The notes under the pieces were generated by a model that was not told the origin of the DNA, ran no database searches, and was given only the letters and a program-made list of their open reading frames with translations. A DNA stretch of 64,000 nucleotides. Origin: Rhodospirillales bacterium 24-66-33. Lineage in GTDB: Bacteria; Pseudomonadota; Alphaproteobacteria; Reyranellales; Reyranellaceae. The position numbers were made by a program, and so were the translations under genes. Location of the stretch: the NCBI GenBank assembly GCA_002281855.1, contig NCHQ01000004.1, forward strand, positions 124,001 through 188,000, in the 5' to 3' direction. This document shows, one piece after another, positions 19,658-27,633 of this stretch (position 1 is its first letter; each line of letters opens with the position of its first letter).

Positions 19658-20979
19658 CTGACCTTCTCGTCGATGTAATCGAGGGTGCGGAAGGCGCCGC
19701 CGATCACCGGCAGGAACCACGGCTTGCCAGAATAGAGCGGAATGGGCGGCAGTTCCGTCTCGGCGAAGGGCACCTTGCCGCGCAGGTGTCCGGCGATCGA
19801 CTGGCCCATCGCGTTGCCGAGGAACGGCATCATCGACACGCCCGAACCGTTGCAGCCCAGGACAAAGTGGAGCCCGTCGAGTTCGCCGGCATGGGGCAGC
19901 GCGTCGTAGGTGAAGGCGACGTTGCCTTGCCAGGTGTGGGTGACCTTGACGTCCGCGAGCTGCGGCAGTCGTTCGACCAGCGCCTGATGGAGGAGCCGGG
20001 CGCGGAGTTCGGCGTCGATCTCGGTGAAGCGGGCGCGGCCGCCGAAGATCACGCGCTTTCCGTCGGGCGAGATCCGGTAATAGTGCAGCACGCGCCGCGT
20101 CTCGGAGAAGGTGCGCCCCTTCGGGCAGAGTTCGTGGATCAGATCCGCGGGCAACTCCTCGGTGGCGATGATGTGGCTGGCGATCGGCACCAGCCGCTTC
20201 TGTAGCCGCGGCGTGACGCCGGACGTGTAGCCGTTGGTGGCGACGACGACGTGGCGCGCGCGGACCTCGCCCATGCTGGTGCTGACCCGCCAGCCCTCGC
20301 CGTCGCGGGCGAGGCCGGTGGCGCGGCAATGGCCGGCCAGGATCACCGAATTGCGGCGGCGCACCGCTGCCAGCAGGCCGCCATAGAACAGGGCGGGATG
20401 CAGCTTGCCGGCCGTCTCGAAGACCATGCCGCCGTGATAGAAGTCGCTGCCGATTTCCTCGCGCTGCTCTTCGCGGGTGATCAGCCGGCAGTCGGTGGCC
20501 CCGCCGTCGCGCAGCTTGGCGAAGCGCGTGCGCAGGCCTTCATAGTGCGACGCCGCGCAGGCGCCGAGGAAACGGCCGCGCTGCTCGAGGTGGCAGTCGA
20601 TTTTCTCCTGTTCGACGAGGTCGATCAGCGCGCGATAGGCGTCGATTGCCCAGCCGACCACGTCGCGTACCAGCTCCGGCGAATAGTCAAGCGTGCGGCC
20701 GGTGAAGCTCTTGCCGATCGACAGGCCGGCGCTCAACGCGCCGCCGCTGCGCGTCGAGGCGCCCGCGCCGAATTCGTCGGCCTCCAGAACCACGCTCTGC
20801 ACGCCGCCATCGGCCAGCGCGCGCGCCGTCGCCAGGCCGGCATAGCCGCCGCCCACGATCACGACATCGGTGCGGGCGGGCAGCGACGGCGCCGTGATGG
20901 CCTGCGGCCGGAATGCCTGCCACCAGTAGGGCTCGTCCTTGAAGTCGCTGGTGAAAATAGACTGGTTAACCGCAGGCAT
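19654..20979 (-). CDS. FAD-dependent oxidoreductase (DadA/PuuB-like)
   Basis: A 441-residue member of the glycine/D-amino-acid-oxidase superfamily. The dinucleotide motif VVIVGGGYAGLATA lies near residue 40 after a tryptophan pair in DEPYWWQAF, which is typical of the gamma-glutamylputrescine oxidase/OrdL group. The C-terminal FAD-binding segment is LHFVLGCNGSGVSMMPFLG. It would oxidise a secondary or primary amine with oxygen or a quinone. A TTG lies 6 codons upstream, but the ATG at 20979 with a GAGAG a few bases before it is a better start. It heads an operon with DUF2817 and a binding protein, divergent from the LysR gene. Confidence 0.88.
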   Translation of the reverse strand: MPAVNQSIFTSDFKDEPYWWQAFRPQAITAPSLPARTDVVIVGGGYAGLATARALADGGVQSVVLEADEFGAGASTRSGGALSAGLSIGKSFTGRTLDYSPELVRDVVGWAIDAYRALIDLVEQEKIDCHLEQRGRFLGACAASHYEGLRTRFAKLRDGGATDCRLITREEQREEIGSDFYHGGMVFETAGKLHPALFYGGLLAAVRRRNSVILAGHCRATGLARDGEGWRVSTSMGEVRARHVVVATNGYTSGVTPRLQKRLVPIASHIIATEELPADLIHELCPKGRTFSETRRVLHYYRISPDGKRVIFGGRARFTEIDAELRARLLHQALVERLPQLADVKVTHTWQGNVAFTYDALPHAGELDGLHFVLGCNGSGVSMMPFLGNAMGQSIAGHLRGKVPFAETELPPIPLYSGKPWFLPVIGGAFRTLDYIDEKVR

Positions 20980-21077
20980 GAAAGCTCTCACACGCAAAAA
21001 CGTTGACAGGAATGAGTAAAGGCTTGAGCCGAGAGACCGTCAAAGTCATTGTCCGGCGAGGTTAAGTCGTCGAGGTT

Positions 21078-21980
21078 ATGATGATCACGTCGCGCCAGCT
21101 CGAAGCCTTTCGTGCCATCATGGCGCACGGGACGGTGACTGCCGCCGCCGAGCGGCTGGGCGTCTCGCAACCCGCGGTGAGCAAGATCCTGGCGGGGCTG
21201 GAGCACGAAATCGGCTATCCCCTCTTCACCCGTATCAAGCGCCGGCTGGCGCCGACCAGCGAGGCCCGGCTTCTCGAGCAGGAGGTAGCCCGGCTCTATC
21301 ACAGCCTGGAACGCGTGACGGAAGTCGCGCGCGAGATCCGCGAGCGCCAGATCGGCGACCTGCTGATCTATTCGACGCCGGCGCTCGGCCGCAGCGTCCT
21401 GCCGGACGTGATGGCCACCTTCATGAAGCGCCACGCCAAGGCACACATCGTGTTCCAAGTCCGCAGCTCGACCTACATCAACCAGAAGATGGTCGACCAG
21501 CAGATCGACCTCGGCTTCTCGATGATGCCGTTCGAGCATCCCGCGATGGTCACGGAGGAGCTTAGTCGTGCGGCATCGGTCTGCGTGCTGCCGGGCGGCC
21601 ATCGGCTGGCGCGGCGCAAGGTGATCAGGCCTGTCGACCTGCGCGGCGAACGCTTCCTGTCCTTCCCGCTCGATGGCCGCATGCGCCATCTGATCGATGC
21701 TGCCTTCGAGCAGGAGAGGATCGAGCGGCAACTGCAGATCGACGTCTACTCTTCCGCCGATGCCTGTGCGCTCGCCGCGCGAGGCCTCGGCGTCTCGATC
21801 GTCGATCCGTTCACCGCCCGGGACTATCTCGACGCCGGCATCGCCGTCGTGCCGTTCGAGCCGCGGATCCGCTATCACTTCCGCGCGATGCGGCCGCGCC
21901 ATCGCAAGCCCTCGCGACTGGCCGACGCGTTCCTCGATGCCGTGAAGGTCCACATGAAGGCCAAGGGCTGGTCGGGCTGA
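21078..21980 (+). CDS. LysR-family transcriptional regulator
   Basis: A 300-residue LysR-type regulator. Residues 1-62 form the winged helix-turn-helix (TVTAAAERLGVSQPAVSKIL), followed by a linker helix and a periplasmic-binding-like effector domain (about 90-295). It is divergent from the FAD oxidoreductase operon with 98 nt between the starts, the standard arrangement for a LysR regulator and its target, so control of that amine/acyl-amino-acid operon is likely. The effector is unknown but probably a substrate of the operon. The stop lies inside a hairpin listed separately. Confidence 0.92.
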   Translation: MMITSRQLEAFRAIMAHGTVTAAAERLGVSQPAVSKILAGLEHEIGYPLFTRIKRRLAPTSEARLLEQEVARLYHSLERVTEVAREIRERQIGDLLIYSTPALGRSVLPDVMATFMKRHAKAHIVFQVRSSTYINQKMVDQQIDLGFSMMPFEHPAMVTEELSRAASVCVLPGGHRLARRKVIRPVDLRGERFLSFPLDGRMRHLIDAAFEQERIERQLQIDVYSSADACALAARGLGVSIVDPFTARDYLDAGIAVVPFEPRIRYHFRAMRPRHRKPSRLADAFLDAVKVHMKAKGWSG

Positions 21981-22025
21981 GCAAAGCTCAGCCCGTTGAG
22001 CGACAGGACATTGCTTGCAATGTCC
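21974..22025 (+). repeat. Two tandem perfect hairpins after the LysR gene
   Basis: The first hairpin has 9-bp arms (GGGCTGAGC, loop AAA, GCTCAGCCC) at 21974-21994 and includes the LysR stop codon. The second has 9-bp arms (GGACATTGC, loop TT, GCAATGTCC) at 22006-22025. Neither is followed by a T run. They may end the LysR transcript or be part of a dispersed extragenic repeat; the rest of the gap to 22104 shows no gene. Confidence 0.6.
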
Positions 22026-22104
22026 GAGAGCGCCGAAGAACGAGCGATCACTCGGACCCCTCCGTTGGCTACGCGGCTTGGTTACAAACCGTGAGACGCC
22101 GACA

Positions 22105-22126
22105 CCTCCCCATCTGAAAGGGGAGG
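22105..22126 (-). terminator. Hairpin downstream of the ABC permease operon
   Basis: CCTCCCC and GGGGAGG arms (7 bp) flank an 8-nt loop, lying about 27 nt past the stop of the last permease gene on the minus strand. There is no clear U tract on that strand, so a Rho-independent function is only possible. Confidence 0.35.
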
Positions 22127-22152
22127 GAAACGATTCTGTCGTGCGCGGCGCA

Positions 22153-22953
22153 CTAAGCCGGGTCATGGGCCACGAAGAATTCGAGGCCGATCAGCCGCTC
22201 CAGCAGCATGACCACCACCAGCGTCACCACGACGGTCGCGGTCGAGATCGCCGCCAGCACCGGCGAAGCATTTTCCTGGATGAACGCGTAGATCTGGACC
22301 GGCAGGGTCGTGACCTGCGGACCGGTGAGGAACATCGTGATCGTCACCTCGTCGAACGAGATGATGAACGAGAAGAGCAGCGCGGTGACGAGGCCGGAAC
22401 GGGCCAGCGGAAGGGCGATGCCGAGCGCGATGCGTCGCTCGTCGGCGCCCAGCAGCGAGGCGGCTTCGACGATCTCGCCGTCGATGCGCTGCAGGGCGAC
22501 GACGATCGGGCGCCAGGCAAAGGGCAGGGTGCAGACGATATGGGCGATGACGATGCCGGTCGCCGAGCCGAGATAGCCCGCCATCGCGAGCACATTCACC
22601 AGGGCCACGCCCAGCGCGGCATGCGGGAAGAACAGCGGCGACATGACCGCCAGCTCGAAGGCCGGCAGCCAGCGCGGCCGCAGCCGGTGGCAGGCATAGG
22701 CGCCGGCGAAGGCGATGGCGGTGACGAGCACGGACACCACGGCCGCGATTCCGAGGCTGGTGACGAAGGCCTCGATCCAGCGTGGATCGGTGGCGGCCTC
22801 GGCATACCAGCGCAGGCTGAGTTCGCCCGGCGGGAACCGGAGATAGCCGGCGGCGGCGAACGATGTGGCGCCGATCACCAGGATCGGGAGGGGCAGGAAC
22901 AGCAGCAGCGCGAACGACGCGGCGCGGCCCAGTTTCACGATCGGGGCGTTCAT
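22153..22953 (-). CDS. ABC transporter permease (PotC-like)
   Basis: A 266-residue inner-membrane permease with about six membrane helices. The EAA loop that contacts the ATPase is visible as EAASLLGADERRIALGIALP. It pairs with the permease encoded just upstream to form the channel of a polyamine/spermidine-type (PotABCD-like) importer. The ATG at 22953 overlaps the TGA of the upstream permease by 4 nt (ATGA), confirming the start and suggesting coupled translation. It is the last gene of the SBP-ATPase-amidase-permease-permease operon. Confidence 0.92.
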   Translation of the reverse strand: MNAPIVKLGRAASFALLLFLPLPILVIGATSFAAAGYLRFPPGELSLRWYAEAATDPRWIEAFVTSLGIAAVVSVLVTAIAFAGAYACHRLRPRWLPAFELAVMSPLFFPHAALGVALVNVLAMAGYLGSATGIVIAHIVCTLPFAWRPIVVALQRIDGEIVEAASLLGADERRIALGIALPLARSGLVTALLFSFIISFDEVTITMFLTGPQVTTLPVQIYAFIQENASPVLAAISTATVVVTLVVVMLLERLIGLEFFVAHDPA

Positions 22954-23789
22954 CGGTCGGCCTTCGGCACCAGGGCCGCCTCGAGCGCGCGCAGGAGCGC
23001 GAGGCCAAGGCCGCTCAGCAGCAGCAGGCAGATGGCCCAGGCCGACGCCTTGCTCATGTTGAAGTTGTAGACGACCTCCTGATAGATCTGCGTGCCGGCC
23101 ATCTTCTGGCGGATGCCGCCCAGCAGGATCGGCGTCACGATGGCGCCCATCGAGGTGAGGAAGGTGATGCCGAGCCCGGTGAAGACGCCGGGCAGGGAGA
23201 GCGGCAGCACGATGCGACGCCAGGTCTCGAAACCACCGGCGCCCAGCGATTCGCTCGCCTCCTCCAGCCGGTTGTCGATCTGCAGCAGCACCGAGAGCGT
23301 GGCGATCACCGAGAAAGGCATCAGCACGTGCGTGAGGCCGATCACCACGCCGAGATCGTTGAAGATCAGCGGCAGCGGCGACTGGATGACGCCCGCCCAT
23401 TTGAGCGTCTCGTTGAGGAAGCCCTTGGGGCCGAGGATCACCAGCCAGCCATAGGTGCGCACCACGAGGCTGACCAGCCACGGCACCAGCACGATCACCA
23501 GCAGGAGGTTGCGCCAGCGTGGCAGGCGCCACAGCAGCCACGCGATCGGATAGGCCAGCACGGCCGCGGCGACCGCTACGATGGCGGCGATCGACACGGT
23601 GCGCAGGAAGACGTCGTGATAGTCGGCGCGATCGAGGATCTGGCGGAAATAGATCAGCGAGAAGCCGTCCTTGCCCCAGAAGGCATGGAAGAGGAGCAGC
23701 GCCACCGAACCAAGGAACAGGGCGAGCACCAGCAGGGCCGGCAGCAGCAGCCAGCCCAGGCCTCGCGGGGCGGAGGTGGCGCCGCGCAT
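22950..23789 (-). CDS. ABC transporter permease (PotB-like)
   Basis: A 279-residue inner-membrane permease with six predicted helices, the first at LLLPALLVLALFLGSVALLL. The EAA loop is EASESLGAGGFETWRRIVLP. The start at 23789 is chosen because it follows the amidase stop by one base (TGAGATG); the alternative ATG 57 nt upstream would lie inside the amidase gene and add a basic tail. It forms the heterodimeric channel with the downstream permease. Confidence 0.92.
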   Translation of the reverse strand: MRGATSAPRGLGWLLLPALLVLALFLGSVALLLFHAFWGKDGFSLIYFRQILDRADYHDVFLRTVSIAAIVAVAAAVLAYPIAWLLWRLPRWRNLLLVIVLVPWLVSLVVRTYGWLVILGPKGFLNETLKWAGVIQSPLPLIFNDLGVVIGLTHVLMPFSVIATLSVLLQIDNRLEEASESLGAGGFETWRRIVLPLSLPGVFTGLGITFLTSMGAIVTPILLGGIRQKMAGTQIYQEVVYNFNMSKASAWAICLLLLSGLGLALLRALEAALVPKADR

Positions 23790-23790
23790 C

Positions 23791-25236
23791 TCAGGTGCCG
23801 GCCGCGAAGCCCGGCGGGAATGCCGCCGAGGCGCCGGTCTCGGCATCGAAGGCCTGGGCGAGGCGGATCAGATGCGCCTCGCCATACCACGGCGCCACGA
23901 ACTGGATGCCGATGGGCAGGCCCGCTTTCGAGTGCCCGAACGGGATCGAGATCGCGGGGTGGCCGGTCATGTTGAAGGGGATCGTGTAGGTGTACCAGGC
24001 AGAGCGCAGGTCGCCGAGCGGCTTGCCATCGACGACCAGCGGCTCGAACTGGTTCTGGCTGGCGAGCGGCGCCGGCGTGGCGACGGTCGGTGTCAGCAGC
24101 AGGTCGCAATCGGCGAACAGGCGCTGAACGGACTTGAAGGCCGTGGTGCGGTCGACCAGCGCGCGGCGCAGCGCCACCACGTCGACGGCGTTGCCTTCCT
24201 CTAGCGTCCGGGCGAAGGACGGATCGAGCTCGCCGTGGCGGTTCTTCAGAATGTCGGCGAAGCGCTCGATTTGGTTGGCGCGCAGGATGATGCGCGCCAC
24301 GTCGAGCTTCCAGTCGATCTCGCGGCCGTCCAGCTCCTTGATGTGGGCGCCCTTCTTGTCGAGGAAGGCGAGCGCCGCGTCGAGGCGCGCCTCGGTGTCG
24401 GGATCGAGATAGCCGCCGGTCATGCGGCGGATGACGGTGATGCGCTTGCCGGCGATCGGATGCTCGCCGGGCTCGTCGGGCCAGGCGAAGGGCTCGCGGC
24501 CGATGGCGAGCGTCCAGGGATCGTCGCGATGGCCGCGCGACATCGAGGCGAGGCCGGCGCCGAGATCGCCCGGATGGCGCGCCATGACGCCGAGATAGGT
24601 GAGCTGGCCGAACTGGTCGGGCGGCACTTCGTGCGGCACGCGGCCCAGGGTCGCCTTCAGGCCATAGACGCCACAGCAGGCGGCGGGAATGCGGCCCGAC
24701 CCCGCGCCATCGGTCGACATGGCGATCGGACCTAGTCCCAGGGCTACCGCGACGGCGGCGCCGCCGCTCGATCCGCCGCTCGTATGCTCGCGGTTCCAGG
24801 GGTTGCGCGTGATGCCGTGCAGGGGACTGTCGGTCAGCACCTTGTGGCCGAACTCCGGCGTCGTGGTCTTGGCAAACAGGACGGCATCGGCGCCGCGCCA
24901 CTGGGCAATGGCGTCGGCGTCGATCGACGGCACGTTGTCCTTCATGGTGACCGAGGCGAAGGCGGTGCGCAGGCCCTTGGTGAGAATGAGATCCTTGGCG
25001 GAGACCGGCACGGCGGCCAGGGCGCCGAAGGTTTCACCCTTCTTGCGCCGCGCATCCAGGGCATCGGCGGCGGCGCGGGCGCCGTCCGTATCGAGTGTGG
25101 CGATCGGATTGAAGGGCTCGGCCTTCTTCGTGCGCTCCAGCAGCCCCTCGACGATGTCGCGTGCGGCGACCGTGCCGGAGGTGAAGGCTTCTACATGGTC
25201 TGCGACGGTGCGGCCGGCGAAATCCTGTGCGGGCAT
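23791..25236 (-). CDS. Amidase (amidase-signature family)
   Basis: A 481-residue hydrolase of the Ser-cisSer-Lys type. K81 (VSAKDL), S156 (HTSGGSSGGAA) and S180 (DGAGSGRIPA) show the same 75- and 24-residue spacings as the catalytic triad of the family, so the enzyme is probably active on an amide or N-acyl bond. There is no signal peptide, so hydrolysis would follow uptake. The gene sits inside a polyamine-type ABC operon: 10 nt after the ATPase stop and 1 nt before the first permease start. A GatA role is unlikely without gatB and gatC nearby. Confidence 0.9.
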   Translation of the reverse strand: MPAQDFAGRTVADHVEAFTSGTVAARDIVEGLLERTKKAEPFNPIATLDTDGARAAADALDARRKKGETFGALAAVPVSAKDLILTKGLRTAFASVTMKDNVPSIDADAIAQWRGADAVLFAKTTTPEFGHKVLTDSPLHGITRNPWNREHTSGGSSGGAAVAVALGLGPIAMSTDGAGSGRIPAACCGVYGLKATLGRVPHEVPPDQFGQLTYLGVMARHPGDLGAGLASMSRGHRDDPWTLAIGREPFAWPDEPGEHPIAGKRITVIRRMTGGYLDPDTEARLDAALAFLDKKGAHIKELDGREIDWKLDVARIILRANQIERFADILKNRHGELDPSFARTLEEGNAVDVVALRRALVDRTTAFKSVQRLFADCDLLLTPTVATPAPLASQNQFEPLVVDGKPLGDLRSAWYTYTIPFNMTGHPAISIPFGHSKAGLPIGIQFVAPWYGEAHLIRLAQAFDAETGASAAFPPGFAAGT

Positions 25237-25246
25237 GTTCGTTCTT

Positions 25247-26332
25247 TCAGGTTGAGGCGAAGAGCGTGAATGTGTCGGACGGTACGAAGAGACGCGCCGT
25301 CTTTCCTTCGGTGAGTTCCGCCACGTGCGGCGTGTCGGCCATCGCCAGCGCCGTGAGCGGCCCCAGCGGCGTGTCGAGAACGGCCTTCACGGTGGGCCCG
25401 AGACGATGCAACGCCGTGACGCGGCCTTCGAGCGACAGCGCGTCCGCTTGTGTTCCTTCCAATCGGACTGACTCAGGACGGCAGGCAAGCTGGCAGGCGT
25501 GGCCGGCCGAGGCGGTGCCGACGACGGACGCGCGGGGCACGGAGATCGCCCGTCCCGCGACGGAGACCGAGACCGACCTGGCATCCACCGCCTCGATCCG
25601 GCCGTCCATCATGTTGATGTCGCCGACGAAGCGGGCCACGAAGGGCGAGGCGGGGCGGCGATAGATCTCGCCGGGCGTCCCGACCTGCTGCACGTGCCCG
25701 CCGTTCATCACGACGATCGTGTCGGAGAGCATCGTCGCTTCTTCCTGGTCGTGCGTGACGAACACGAAGGTCGTGGCGAGCTGGCGCTGGATCGACTTGA
25801 GTTCGACCTGGAGCTGGCGGCGAAGCTGCAGATCGAGCGCGCTCAGCGGCTCGTCGAGCAACAGGATCGCGGGTTCGAGCGCCAGCGACCGCGCCAGCGC
25901 CACGCGCTGCTTCTGGCCGCCGGAGAGCTGCCCGATACGACGCCGCTCGAAGCCGGCCAGGCCCACCAGACCCAGGAAGCGCGACACGCGCGCCGCGATT
26001 TCGGAGGCGGCCGTGCCGCGGATCCGCATGCCGTAGGCCACGTTCTCGAAGACATCGAGATGCGGGAACAGCGCCAGGTTCTGGAACACCATGCCGAGCG
26101 GGCGCCGCCGCGGCGGTACGCCTTGCATGGATGCGCCGTCGATGGCGATGGTCCCGCGGCTGGGTTCGAGGAAACCAGCGATCAGGCGCAGCAGGGTGGT
26201 CTTGCCGCAGCCAGAGGGGCCGAGCAGGGTGACGAAGCTGCCGCCCTCGATTGCGAGATCGACCCCGTCAAGCACCGTTGCGGTGCCGAACTCCTTGCCG
26301 ACACCCGTGATCGAGATCGTCCCCCGGCTCAC
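25247..26332 (-). CDS. ABC transporter ATP-binding protein (PotA-like)
   Basis: A 361-residue ATPase. Walker A is GPSGCGKT (38-45), the Q-loop glutamine is Q84, the signature is LSGGQ (136-140), Walker B is ILLLDE (156-161) and the H-loop is H194. The last 110 residues form a TOBE-type regulatory domain, as in spermidine/putrescine and iron importers. The start is GTG at 26332, overlapping the binding-protein stop by 4 nt (GTGA); the frame is otherwise open far upstream. It energises the two permeases encoded downstream of the amidase. Confidence 0.94.
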   Translation of the reverse strand: MSRGTISITGVGKEFGTATVLDGVDLAIEGGSFVTLLGPSGCGKTTLLRLIAGFLEPSRGTIAIDGASMQGVPPRRRPLGMVFQNLALFPHLDVFENVAYGMRIRGTAASEIAARVSRFLGLVGLAGFERRRIGQLSGGQKQRVALARSLALEPAILLLDEPLSALDLQLRRQLQVELKSIQRQLATTFVFVTHDQEEATMLSDTIVVMNGGHVQQVGTPGEIYRRPASPFVARFVGDINMMDGRIEAVDARSVSVSVAGRAISVPRASVVGTASAGHACQLACRPESVRLEGTQADALSLEGRVTALHRLGPTVKAVLDTPLGPLTALAMADTPHVAELTEGKTARLFVPSDTFTLFAST

Positions 26333-27378
26333 TGCTTGACGCCGGACATGAGCTTTTCGGCGCGGTCGACCCGCGCCTCGTTGTGCTCGACGACGATGCG
26401 CCAGTCGGGCGAGTAGAGCGACTTCACGATCTGCTCGTAGGGCTGACCCAGCGTCTTCTGCAGGTCCTCGGGCAGCTTGACCTTGGCGTTCATCGGCAGC
26501 CAGCCGTCGAGCAGGGCGGCGCGCAGCTGCGGCTCGGCACTGGCGATGTAGTTCATCCAGACCAGTGACTTGTCCTGGTTCTTGGCCCCCTTGGGCACCA
26601 CCACGACATAGGGCAGCATCAGCGCGCCCTCTTTGGGAATCACGATGCCCACATTGGACGCGCCCTGGCGGCGCAGGGCCCAGATGCGCGAGGCATAGAA
26701 CGGCACGGCCGCGACCTCGCCGCGCGTCAGCAGCGTGTTCATGTGTGCGAGCGAGGTGTAGGTCGCCAGCACGTTCGGCACGATCTTCTCCAGCAGCTTG
26801 AAGCCCGGATCGATGTCCTTCTCGCTGCCGCCCATCGCCTTGGCCATGATCACCGCGTCGTAGGGCGCGAGATAGACCGGCCGGGTGAGCGACAGCTTGC
26901 CCTTCCACTTCGGATCGGCCAGCCCCTGCCAGGACGCGAAGTCCTCGGCCTTGGCGAGGTCGGTGTTGTAGGCGATCCCGTAGTAGGTGAAGTAGGCCGG
27001 CAGGCCGACATGGCGGCCGGCTTTGTCCTTGGTCAGGAACTTCGGATCGACGTCGGCGATGCCCGGGAGCTGCTTGTCGTCGAAGCTCTCGATCAGGCCC
27101 GCATTGGAGAGCGCGATCGCCTCGAAATAGGTGACCAGCGCCAGACTGTACTGGCCGGCCGCGGCGGGAGAGCGGAGGGCGCCGGCCGGGTTCGGCACCT
27201 CGACCATCTTGATGGTCGAGCCGTTGCCCGGGTTGAACTGCTTGATGAAGGCTTCGCGCCAGGTGTTGGCGCCGCCGCCGCCCCACACCGCCATGGTGAG
27301 TTCCTGGGCCGAAGCAGCACCTGTGCCCGCACAGGCCAGGACCGCGCCACACATCAACGCCTTCAATCGCTTCATCAT
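26329..27378 (-). CDS. ABC transporter substrate-binding protein (PotD-like)
   Basis: A 349-residue periplasmic binding protein of the spermidine/putrescine group. The signal peptide is MMKRLKALMCGAVLACAG with likely cleavage after ASAQ. Family features include LTMAVWGGGGANTWREAF at the mature N-terminus and PAYFTYYGIAYNTDLAK in the hinge area. The start at 27378 puts the signal at the N-terminus; an ATG 8 codons upstream is possible. First gene of the five-gene ABC-amidase operon. The natural ligand may be an amide or N-acyl polyamine, given the amidase (inference). Confidence 0.9.
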   Translation of the reverse strand: MMKRLKALMCGAVLACAGTGAASAQELTMAVWGGGGANTWREAFIKQFNPGNGSTIKMVEVPNPAGALRSPAAAGQYSLALVTYFEAIALSNAGLIESFDDKQLPGIADVDPKFLTKDKAGRHVGLPAYFTYYGIAYNTDLAKAEDFASWQGLADPKWKGKLSLTRPVYLAPYDAVIMAKAMGGSEKDIDPGFKLLEKIVPNVLATYTSLAHMNTLLTRGEVAAVPFYASRIWALRRQGASNVGIVIPKEGALMLPYVVVVPKGAKNQDKSLVWMNYIASAEPQLRAALLDGWLPMNAKVKLPEDLQKTLGQPYEQIVKSLYSPDWRIVVEHNEARVDRAEKLMSGVKQ

Positions 27379-27587
27379 CGCTGGCCCCCGCCGTTGTCCC
27401 ATTTTGACGACGTTAGGCGCATCCAGCAGCGGGCGAGAAATTCATTCGCGCCGACCGGTCATTCCGGAAAGTTATGACGACGTGGAGATGTTTGGGCTCG
27501 GCTGCCAGCCCGCTGGGGCCTGCCCTCCGGCGCCTGGGTACCGCACCCGCGCCGGGTGGGACCGGGTGAGGTCCGAACCCTTCATGC

Positions 27588-27612
27588 TCCTCGCCCCCAT
27601 CGGGGGCGAGGA
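27588..27612 (-). terminator. Perfect hairpin downstream of the second family-5 binding protein
   Basis: Arms TCCTCGCCCCC and GGGGGCGAGGA (11 bp, perfect) enclose a 3-nt loop, beginning about 21 nt past the stop codon at 27634. No U run follows on the minus strand, so it may be a Rho-assisted end or a stabilising 3' structure. It separates this gene from the PotD-like operon. The rest of the 27379-27587 gap holds only the presumed promoter region of that operon; no gene is seen. Confidence 0.45.
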
Positions 27613-27633
27613 ATATGCGAGGCGCTGTCGCTG

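Noticed and set aside
25247..27352. A single 701-codon minus frame spanning the ATPase and most of the PotD-like gene
   Set aside because: Only the part from the GTG at 26332 is the ATPase; the rest is out of frame with the clear binding protein.
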